Shown here in pieces: positions 56,201 through 64,000 of a DNA stretch of 64,000 nucleotides. The notes under the pieces are model-generated. The model was not told the origin of the DNA, did no database searches, and saw nothing but the letters and a program-made list of their open reading frames with translations. Origin of the DNA: Pholiota molesta (lineage: Eukaryota > Basidiomycota > Agaricomycetes > Agaricales > Strophariaceae); the NCBI GenBank assembly GCA_014925825.1, contig JACGCK010000119.1, positions 62,001 to 126,000 of the forward strand, written 5' to 3'. The first letter of the stretch is position 1, and every line of letters begins with the position of its first letter. The translations under genes and the position numbers were made by a program.

Positions 56201-56815
56201 GAGTTACAAGTGTCAATTGATCCAACGTCCAAACTGACTCTGGTTACTGCATCGGTGTACAGCGCGTGATGAGCTACAGCAAGTTGGCGCCCAGAATCAC
56301 ACTCATATCGTGATATTGTCTAAGTATGAATTATTTCTTGTCCTGTATTACTTGCCGATGTGATAACATCCCACTCATAGCCCGTCGCGACTCACAGCTT
56401 GATTCTTTGGATCATCATAATCGGCAGGCTGTGCATGCAATACTCAAGGGTCAATGATCTGCTATAATTAAAGTCATCATTCAATCAACATCTCTGATTG
56501 ATTAAAGACATGTGCTGATCGTTGAATTACTACAGCGCCTAAAAGATCTCTTATCCGCTCTATATTCGGTACAATGAGAAAGATATCTAGGGATCTGAGT
56601 GGTGCTTGAGGCCTTTCGCGCTGTGCCCTTGACGAGGCTCATCAAGTGCCGTACGTGATTCATCTTTCACAGTCAAGTAACAGTCTCCAAGCTTCTACTT
56701 TACTCATTTGCAAAAACCAAGGAATATCAATTGTCGCCATATATAAAACTTGCGCTAAATCTCCAGTAGTTCTTCACACCGTCCACTTTCCACTACAATT
56801 CCATTTCTTGACCAA
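53255..56815. other. Long gene-poor region with unsupported frames
   Basis: The first about 100 bp resemble the F-box upstream region (GGAGTT..GATATTTTAAA on the minus strand). The longest frame is 54963-55607 (+, 214 codons, Ser/Ala/Pro-rich C-terminal half). Frames at 55478-55852 and 55836-56225 (-) are of similar quality. None shows a domain, intron pattern or paralog in this window. The stretch 53890-54110 has a coding-like bias without a full frame. Confidence 0.35.
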
Positions 56816-58103
56816 ATGTCAACACTAGGTATACCTGTCGATATCGAGAAATCGGAAATAAGCAGCAGCCTCAACGCCTCTGTTCTCTTCTTCTTTTTAG
56901 TGGGTATGTGTGAGCTTCTAACAGATGCTCGTTTCCAGAAACTGAATGATTTCTGGCAGGAATGTACACTATAATTTACTTTGGATGCATATACATTCAC
57001 TGTATGTTGTCAATTCTCAGTCGGATATAACATATTCACGCGGCAGGTACGCAGCCACAAGGAGTTTATCCAAGAGCGCCCTCGTTTCTGCAGCTATTAC
57101 CATCCTATACTTGAATGTGATGGTCGGAGCTGGCTGTCAGTGGTACGTGATAAAATGGCAATACGTGGACAATGGCGATACGCGAGATTCGGTCTTCTTG
57201 TCGTTATATACGTTTCCTCGATGGTCGGGTCTTGTTGTCGACATATCGTCCTATATTTCCTATGTGATCGCGGATGGACTTCTTGTGCGTATTTTTATTA
57301 TCAGCTTCATACATAATTTTACACTTACAATGGTATATACTTGACACAGATATGGCGATGCTTCATTGTATGGAATCGTTCATTGCAGATCATATCGGTG
57401 TCATTACTTCTTATTATCACAGAGATAGGTAAGTTATCCATACGTATTATGCTGATGTTGATGAATCATGAATGTGACTTTATTCCCCAGCGCTCCTCTT
57501 CGCCTCAACAACATTTCAGGCGAAATACACTGGAATGATAGCGCCTCCGGCATTGGTAACCACACTAAACGACTTGCTAGCCGCAGCGTTATTCATGTCA
57601 TTTGGCACCACTCTTGTTACGACTGTCCTTATTGCATACAGAATCTATTCCGTCTCGAAACAGAAACTTCCCTCCTCCAGACGGTTCAATGATATCATGG
57701 ATATAGTGGTCCAATCCGGTGCAATATATGCCTTCTCGCAATTGGCATTTGCAATAGCTAGCGTCTTGACATCGACTGGAGTTAATACACGCAGCATTGC
57801 TTTCCTGAACTATACATCAGCACTAAACACGGCCATCGCAGTGCGTTTACTTTTCGGCATATACCTAACGTATTAAACTGATAAGAAACCCAGGGAATCT
57901 TACCAACTATTATGGTGGCTCGGGTGTCCTTGCTATCTGCTGAAACTATCTACCCTTCGACTTCGATACATTTATCCGGCCTCCAATTCCACGCAAATAC
58001 CTCCCACCCAACAGTTGATGTGGAGACAATGGCGATCACTATAACCGTCGACGCAGATAAAACTCCAGCAGGTGAAGGACAGGCAGTTGGTAAGGTCCAA
58101 TAA
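56816..58103 (+). CDS. Multi-pass (about seven-helix) membrane protein, six exons, intact
   Basis: Exons: 56816-56903, 56960-57001, 57055-57284, 57350-57428, 57491-57840 and 57894-58103; introns 53-65 nt, all GT-AG. The frame is uninterrupted for 332 residues. Hydrophobic segments include NASVLFFFLVGMYTIIYFGC, ALVSAAITILYLNVMVGA, ISSYISYVIADGLLIW, IISVSLLLIITEIALLFA, AAALFMSFGTTLVTTVLIAY, SGAIYAFSQLAFAIASVL and the last-exon segment ending ILPTIMVARV. Conserved features are QWYVIKWQYVDNGDTRDS after helix 2 and HLSGLQFH in the cytosolic tail. The family is large in Agaricomycetes and GPCR-like in topology, but no ligand or function is known. Paralogs or relics lie at 9380, 23460-26240, 26496-27712 and 58368. 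Confidence 0.8.
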
Positions 58104-58367
58104 AAGTTCAAATCACAGTATAAATGGAGTACGACTACTAGTATTGTACTTGCTTGTTTCTTGTATGGTAATTGTTACTTTGCTAAAATAATCTCCAACG
58201 TATTCGTCCTTGTGACGGGATATTATTCGCCAACTGATTAATGCGCGAAATTCTTCGCTCAATGCTGCGAAATTTTATGTAGTATGTAGGTGTTTCATAT
58301 TAAATTTCGTTGTACCCGTTTCATTTCCATTGCATCACCTGATAGATTGTATTGATGGTTGAAGTAG

Positions 58368-58563
58368 GGAATATCGGCCACTATTATGGTCGCTCGTGTC
58401 GCCCTACTTTCCTGCTGAAACCACGTTTCCCACGACTATCGACCAATTCTCTGGCCTTCAGTTCCACGCACGTTCTACACGCCAGACGGATAACGCTGAC
58501 GATGTAGACGCTGCGCACTCTGTTGAAATAGAGCGGGAAAAGCAGAAAATAGCCCATGTCTAA
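58368..58563 (+). pseudogene. Last-exon relic of the membrane protein family
   Basis: Starts at an AG acceptor with GISATIMVARVALLS, equivalent to GILPTIMVARVSLLS in the gene 270 bp upstream. A one-base shift follows, and the tail continues in another frame (AETTFPTTIDQFSGLQFHAR to a TAA at 58561-58563). No earlier exons remain: the product of a partial tandem duplication. Confidence 0.75.
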
Positions 58564-58749
58564 AAGATAAATACCTATGAAGAGCCTCGATGTTTGATGA
58601 TACATTTCATGTCAGATTTCATTGTAAATTGCGTAACGTAGATGGCGCCGTGTATTATGAGTTGAAAAGTATCGAAATCAAAAGTAGAAATAGCAACGAA
58701 GTCGAAAGCAGGAGAGCAAAGCAAGACAAGCCGTAAGCACCTATAATCT

Positions 58750-59956
58750 TCAACAATTCTGAGCCTCGCTCAGTTTTTCCCAAGGAGGAAGTTCGAACCA
58801 CGTCGGCAGACACTCCCAAACCTCCTTCCTGCCCTTCAAGTGCTGGGACTGACAATACGCGACGCAATCCGCACACACGTTCAGCGAGTTCCAGCCATCG
58901 TACGCGCGCAGCGGGTGTGGCGAGCGCTGCCTCTCCAGCGCATGCCACTCCGCATGCGGCCCCCGCGCATGGGCGCACAGCGGCGAATGACACACGGGGC
59001 TCCTCTGGAAGACGATCAAAAACGAATGGGACATGCTCATCTGCGCCCACTGGAGCCGCTCGCGGCCGATGAGCACGACCATCTTATCGCGCCACGAGAC
59101 ATCGCCAGGCCGATCTTTAAGGAAACGCCGGTGGGGGAAGCGCGAGAGGCAGTAGTACGCGTACGGTAGAGCCTCGGGGACGTTGCTCTCTTGGGCGATG
59201 CGGATTGCGCGCATGACGGTGTCAGATTTGTACCGGTCGGAGGACGAAGTGGCTTTTGACTCGTAGCCCTCGAAGGTGTGCGGGAATTTTGCGAGCAGGA
59301 GAGATATGCATCGTTGGCGGATGTAGCGGATCATGTACTTGGTGCTCAGGCGCAGGATACCTTCGATGAAGGTGAGGACGGCATCGAGGTCGGCCTGAGC
59401 CGGCAGGGTCTCGAAGTGGCTAGAAACGCCGCAAGTGAGTTGAAAAATGAAGAAATGACAAGCATGTCACGTACTTAGGGGTGTACACCGCATTCAATAG
59501 GTCCACAAAATCCTTCTCGTCATCATGCAGATGAACGACGTGGCATCCCTCGATCATGCTTTCTCCGTCTGGTTGGGGAACGGTGAACAAATCCGCGAAG
59601 ACTTCCGAGTGATTTGCCAATATCGTCTGGTGGACGCGAAATAGTGTCTTTTGAACACAGAGAATAATGGAACCGTCGTATAGCCAGAATGTTTCGTGAG
59701 GTGTTGGGGCTACCAATTGATTGGAGCTCGCAGGCGACGGCGGAGTGGATTCGTTATCGAAAACTGTTACTGAAAAGCTGCTGTTGAAGGGCGTCGCGTA
59801 TGGGGATGCCACTGTGGTATCGGTGAATGTCGCGATGGAATTCCTGTTCCTCGAGGGGCCGGAAAGCTCGAAGGTACTGGCTCTTGTATGCTCAGCGTCG
59901 CCTTGAGATATACTTCTTGGCCCATAGGATGATTGTTTCCAGTCGATTTGAGGCAT
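58750..59956 (-). CDS. BTB/POZ domain protein, two exons
   Basis: Exons 59956-59475 and 59419-58750 with a 55-nt intron; 383 residues. A Ser/Thr-rich N terminus (residues 1-85) precedes a BTB domain (residues about 90-200: ETFWLYDGSIILCVQKTLFR, VHQTILANHSEVFADLF, CHVVHLHDDEKDFVDLLNAVY). The helical BACK-like part follows (LSTKYMIRYIRQRCISLL). The C-terminal region has conserved cysteines (CHSPLC, CADCVAYC) as in many Agaricomycete BTB proteins. BTB domains mediate dimerisation and can link to Cullin-3; the partner is unknown. The intron position and the lack of stops indicate an intact gene. Confidence 0.85.
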
Positions 59957-60749
59957 GGATGGACCCGCAATCTATACCGTCGGGGCTGGTGTCCTGCTCC
60001 GAGGGGGTGACTTGATTGTGTCGTCCGATGAGAAGGACTTGATTTGCATACAAGATTCTGCGCGTAGAAGAAGCTAGAAAACCTCGCGAGAGTCAAGAAG
60101 AAAAGAAGAGACGGCCCTAATTGGCCAAACGATGCTGGTTTTGTGCATCTGCCCACGAGTGCCGGGCCACAGAGGCCTGCGCGTCCAAAGGACCAGCATG
60201 CATATGGTTATCGTCGAGCATCATGCCTTTCCGTCATCATTTAGCTAGAGCGCGAACGCTGGGGTATTTAGCAGCGCTGGCTGGCGCGCCGATGAGCAAA
60301 CGGCCAGCGTGGTGGTTGCATTGCAAGGTGGAATCAACATATGTCATGCTTCGGCTCTCGGTTGTAATCCGCGCCGATCAAGCGCCGATGGATGAAAGCC
60401 ATTAAGTCCTTGTTAAGTCCATTCAAACTCCATACTTATTAGGCTTTTCATTTCTCTGGCCTTTTCGTTCACTCTGATCCAGAATGATGAGTAAGATACG
60501 AATGTAACGGTAAGCTTGAGCCTTCAATCGAATCAATCAATACAGTTTCCATTGCATCTATTATTGAAAGTTTTGAACCCTTGACAGGCGCAACGTGAAG
60601 GACGCACAGCAATCTTATAATCGTTCATCATTAATCAGTCTCCAGAGCTCCAATCCACATGCATCGATCGAGCACCGATTTAAAATGACATTAAGAGAAT
60701 GAGAAAGAGAATCAGAACAGAATTACAGAACTAGAAAATTGAGACAGCT
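59957..60749. other. Intergenic region between the BTB and acyltransferase genes
   Basis: BTB upstream region, then the 3' flank of the acyltransferase-like gene. No gene or repeat is recognised. Confidence 0.45.
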
Positions 60750-62228
60750 TCAAATACTAATGGAATGCTCTGCTCTCCTATTGAGACGGCCACGAACAGC
60801 GAACCATCCACGCTTCGCAAAATTACCGAGAGCTATCATACCGATTCCCCCATAATGTGCGTAGTAAATGGCCATCCAACCTAACATCGCCCACCTCAAA
60901 AACATGTTATCGAAGACGCGAACCTGGTTCCCAACAACGTACAGCATCTGCACGTATACCTGGAGATGCGCCGTGCGTGAGAAGCTACCCCAATCCATCG
61001 CCAGAGCGCGGCTCGTCAGGAAAACGCCGATCACCGCCTCCGGGACAAGCATTAATGTATATACCACCCACGTGGCGTAGAACGCAGACACCGCTGGTTG
61101 TGGGAAGACGAGCGCGGGGCGCTGGCGCACATCGAAGAAGGGCGCTATGCTATCTGGGGCGGCCCGATACGATCCATATAGAAGAGTTGTGGTGAAGCCT
61201 AACCGGATGACGAGGCCCGTAGCAGGAGAGAAGAAACTCAGGCCTTGGGTGTTTGCTAGGATGAATTTGTAGTAGTGAACAAAATGAACGCCGGCGGTAT
61301 ACGCGATGAGGTAAAGGAGGGGGAAATGGAGATCGGCGCTGTTGACAGCGTACAACCAGTGTTCCGCTGCGGAGCCGGTAGGAAAAATCTTGCGCGCAAG
61401 GCCGTTCCCATATATGAAAACCCAAAATTCAACAACGATAAAGAGGAGCTTCACTATTGCGAAGCGTATATTCGTGGTGATGAAGTAGGTGGGCTTATTC
61501 GGGCTGGACGTGAGCAAATTGACTGTGCGGAAGAAGGCGTAGATGTAGTCGAGCGCGAGGACGGCGAGGACGTAGGCGGTGGGGCCGTTAAGGAGAGCCA
61601 AGACGCCCTCGCGCGAGGCGTAGTACGGGGCCGTTGCAGCGGTCTCGGCGGGCGGCAAAGGGTGTACGAGCTTCGCCAGGTATACGAAGGCCTGGTAGAA
61701 AACGACGGTTATGGCCGTCTTCCAAGTCCTCCTGAGCACGAATCGGATGGGAGACCTTCCGTGCATCACCATCGTGAACTGGGAGGAGAACCCGGCGACG
61801 AAAAACAACAGAGGAACTGCTAATAGCCTGGTCATCCCAACGAAAAGATTAATGAAAATGAATGACTTCGGCCATGTTTCGTGGACTTGGGCTGCTTGGC
61901 GGTGCGTAGAGACGGCTTGGATAGCGGCATTCTGGAGGATAATGAGGGACAGGGCAGTGGTGCGAATGTTGTCCATGGCATTGATCCTCAGCGTGAGCGC
62001 CTCCTCTTGACTCAAGGGCGCTCGAGCCGACTTTGAGGTGGGCGCTTTATCGGCTTCGGGCTTTGGGTGTCCAGCCTCGATATCGGTTACCTCTTCCTTA
62101 GAGGTTGCGGGCTTATCTTCGGGGAATTCCTGTTTCTCGTTGATATCTAGTAGAGCGTCGAATTCAGTGTCCTCAATTGGCTCTTTCACGTCGACATCTG
62201 CAGAAGGAAGGGCTGACTTGGCGTCCAT
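60750..62228 (-). CDS. Acyltransferase-3-like multi-pass membrane protein, copy 1
   Basis: A single exon of 492 codons from the ATG at 62228 (MDAKSALPSADVDVKEP; an in-frame ATG at 62279 is possible but the charged N terminus is what the second copy shares). The first about 90 residues are acidic and soluble. Then comes an arrangement typical of membrane acyltransferase-3 proteins: MDNIRTTALSLIILQNAAIQ, then FVGMTRLLAVPLLFFVAGFS, RFVLRRTWKTAITVVFYQAF and about eight further hydrophobic segments, ending RAEHSISI. The conserved N-terminal His found in many members is not obvious. The likely role is acyl transfer at a membrane; substrate unknown. It is about 90% identical to the next gene. Confidence 0.7.
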   Translation of the reverse strand: MDAKSALPSADVDVKEPIEDTEFDALLDINEKQEFPEDKPATSKEEVTDIEAGHPKPEADKAPTSKSARAPLSQEEALTLRINAMDNIRTTALSLIILQNAAIQAVSTHRQAAQVHETWPKSFIFINLFVGMTRLLAVPLLFFVAGFSSQFTMVMHGRSPIRFVLRRTWKTAITVVFYQAFVYLAKLVHPLPPAETAATAPYYASREGVLALLNGPTAYVLAVLALDYIYAFFRTVNLLTSSPNKPTYFITTNIRFAIVKLLFIVVEFWVFIYGNGLARKIFPTGSAAEHWLYAVNSADLHFPLLYLIAYTAGVHFVHYYKFILANTQGLSFFSPATGLVIRLGFTTTLLYGSYRAAPDSIAPFFDVRQRPALVFPQPAVSAFYATWVVYTLMLVPEAVIGVFLTSRALAMDWGSFSRTAHLQVYVQMLYVVGNQVRVFDNMFLRWAMLGWMAIYYAHYGGIGMIALGNFAKRGWFAVRGRLNRRAEHSISI

Positions 62229-62564
62229 GCAAGTTGCTATGGTAGTAGCCAGTATGTGCAAAATTATGGAGAGTTGCACGGAGCGAACAAATGTCTTTAT
62301 GAGTGTGTTGAGCGAGCAGTGGATAAGGGATCCGAGTGGAGGCTGTGTAGTTCTTTCTTGGTTCTTTCATCTCACGCTATGTGGTTGAATACCGGCAGGA
62401 ATGGCATCTGACGTACTGAGTACTTCCTAGACGCACGATGATGTGTATCATGATATGGATCTTGATTAATTCTGCTTACCGTGTTGAAATTACACACTAA
62501 CTGATTACGAAGTAAGAAAATGGGCCGTGCAAAGGGCGTGAAGAACTAGAAAATCTAGACAGCT

Positions 62565-64000
62565 TCAAATACTAATGGATTGCTCTGCTCTCCTATTGAG
62601 ACGGCTACGAACAGCGAACCACCCACGCTTCGCAAAATTACCGAGAGCTATCATACCGATTCCCCCATAATGTGCGTAGTAAATGGCCATCAAACCTAAC
62701 ATCCCCCACCTCAAAAATATGTTATCGAAGACGCGAACCTGGTTCCCAACAACATACAGCATCTGCACGTATACCTGGAGATGCGCCGTGCGTGAGAAGC
62801 TACCCCAATCCATCGCCAGAGCGCGGCTCGTCAGGAAAACCGTGATCACCGCCTCCGGGACAAGCATTAATGTATATACCACCCACATGGCATAGAGCGC
62901 AGACACCCCTGGTTGTGGGAAGACGAGCGCGGGGCGCTGGCGTACATCGAAGAGGGGCGCAATACCCACTGGGGCGGCCCGATACGATCCATATAGCAGA
63001 GCTGTGGTGAAGGCTATCCGGGTGAGGAGGGTCGTAGCAGGAAAGAAGCGGCTCGTGTCTTGCTTAGCTAGGATGAATTTGTAGTAGTGAACGAAATGAA
63101 CGCCGGCGGTGTAACCAATGAGGTAAAGGACGGGAAAATGGAGGTCGGTGCTGTTGAGAGCGTACAACCAGTGTTCCGCTGCGGAACCGGCTGGAAAAAT
63201 CTTGCGCGCAAGCCCATTCCCATATGCGAAAACCCAAAATTCAACAACGATGAAGAGAAGCTTCGTGATTTCGTAGCGCATTTTCGTGGTGATGAAATAG
63301 GTGGGCTTATTCGGGCTGGATATGAACACGTTGGCGGTGCGGAAAATGGCGTAAATGTAGTCGAGGGCGAGGACGGCGATGACGTAGGCTGTAGGACCAT
63401 TAAGGATCGCTAATACACCCTCGCGTGAAGCGTAGTACGGCGTCGCTGCGGCAGTGTCGATGGGCGGCAAAGGATGTACGAGCTTTGCAAGATATGTGAA
63501 GCCCTGGTAGAAAATAACCGTCAACGCAGTCTTCCAAGTCCTCCTAAGGACGAATTGAGCGGTCGACCTTCCGTGAATTACCATCGTGAACTGGGAGGAG
63601 AACCCAGCGACGAAGAACAGGAGAGGAACCGCTAAGAGCCTAGTCATCCCAACGAAAACGTTAATGAAGACGAACGCCTTCGGCCATGTTTCGTGGACTT
63701 CGTCAGCTTGGCGATGCGTAGCGACCGCTTGGACAGCGGCATTCTGGAGGAGGATGAGGGATAGGACAGTGGTGCGAATGTTGTCCATGGCCTTGATCCT
63801 CAGATTGCCCGCCTCCTCATGGCTCAAGGGCGCTCGACTCGGAGGCGGCTTCGAGGTGGGCGCTTCATCGACTTCGGGCTTTGGCTGTCCTGCCTCGATA
63901 TCGATCTCTTCCTTAGGATTGTCGGGCTTATCTTCGGGGAGTTCTTGTTTCTCGTTGATATCTAGCAGAGTGTCGTATTCAGCATCCTCGATTGGCTCTT
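62565..64000 (-). CDS. Acyltransferase-3-like membrane protein, copy 2, 5' end beyond window
   Basis: Same strand and family as 60750-62228, with 336 bp between the genes. The frame is open from the window edge through an acidic leader (EPIEDAEYDTLLDINEKQEL) to the stop at 62565-62567. All hydrophobic segments align with copy 1 and no break is seen. Differences are scattered and mostly conservative, suggesting both copies are under selection. The start codon lies beyond 64000. Confidence 0.7.
   Translation of the reverse strand, partial: EPIEDAEYDTLLDINEKQELPEDKPDNPKEEIDIEAGQPKPEVDEAPTSKPPPSRAPLSHEEAGNLRIKAMDNIRTTVLSLILLQNAAVQAVATHRQADEVHETWPKAFVFINVFVGMTRLLAVPLLFFVAGFSSQFTMVIHGRSTAQFVLRRTWKTALTVIFYQGFTYLAKLVHPLPPIDTAAATPYYASREGVLAILNGPTAYVIAVLALDYIYAIFRTANVFISSPNKPTYFITTKMRYEITKLLFIVVEFWVFAYGNGLARKIFPAGSAAEHWLYALNSTDLHFPVLYLIGYTAGVHFVHYYKFILAKQDTSRFFPATTLLTRIAFTTALLYGSYRAAPVGIAPLFDVRQRPALVFPQPGVSALYAMWVVYTLMLVPEAVITVFLTSRALAMDWGSFSRTAHLQVYVQMLYVVGNQVRVFDNIFLRWGMLGLMAIYYAHYGGIGMIALGNFAKRGWFAVRSRLNRRAEQSISI

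Overview
The window reads as nuclear DNA of a filamentous basidiomycete, probably an Agaricomycete (a Polyporales-like fungus is a guess). The evidence is genes split by 47-103 nt GT-AG introns, large families of fungal F-box proteins, a Plavaka transposase, a fungal-type integrase-core protein, a DUF6698-like gene and copia gag. There is nothing prokaryotic: no operons, rRNA, tRNA or CRISPR were seen.

Layout. 0-1.5 kb: 3' part of an integrase-core gene. 1.5-3.1 kb: a degenerate minus-strand segment that recurs at 44.7 kb, an AT-rich minisatellite, and a fragment of a HAM1-like gene. 3.3-23.2 kb: six copies of one F-box family in both orientations (two intact, at 7.6-9.1 and 19.9-21.4 kb; four broken), together with a decayed HAM1-like copy (5.5-7.3 kb) and a nearly intact ten-exon HAM1-like gene (14.2-17.5 kb). 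A seventh, deleted F-box copy lies at 52.5-53.3 kb. 23.4-27.7 kb: two broken copies of a multi-pass membrane protein gene; one has a gag-only copia-type retroelement in an intron, and that element itself carries a short DNA transposon. 28.9-31.6 kb: a broken DUF6698-like gene containing a TA-flanked MITE and an end fragment of the same DNA transposon type. 31.8-44.6 kb: a broken Plavaka transposase gene whose first intron holds an 8.3-kb transposon, which holds a 2.15-kb hAT-like element, which holds a 0.94-kb hAT-like element. Each of the three inserted elements has an exact 8-bp target duplication.

44.7-64 kb is less repeat-laden: a second copy of the degenerate segment, an AT-rich spacer, an eight-exon F-box/zinc-finger gene, a small cysteine-rich secreted peptide gene with a frame break at a C7 run, the deleted F-box copy, an intact six-exon membrane protein gene plus a last-exon relic, a BTB/POZ gene, and two tandem acyltransferase-3-like membrane protein genes (the second runs off the window).

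The most unusual item is the 8.3-kb transposon at 32097-40425. Its decayed transposase has motifs I read as P-element/THAP9-like (MFDEL, STDGE, DWKHVFKRFRN, DRLEELFGILR), an N-terminal zinc finger and a C-terminal PHD finger. Many broken genes here carry single-base shifts in G/C runs, so some breaks could be assembly errors. Exon coordinates were derived by hand from splice signals and comparison between the paralogs inside the window.
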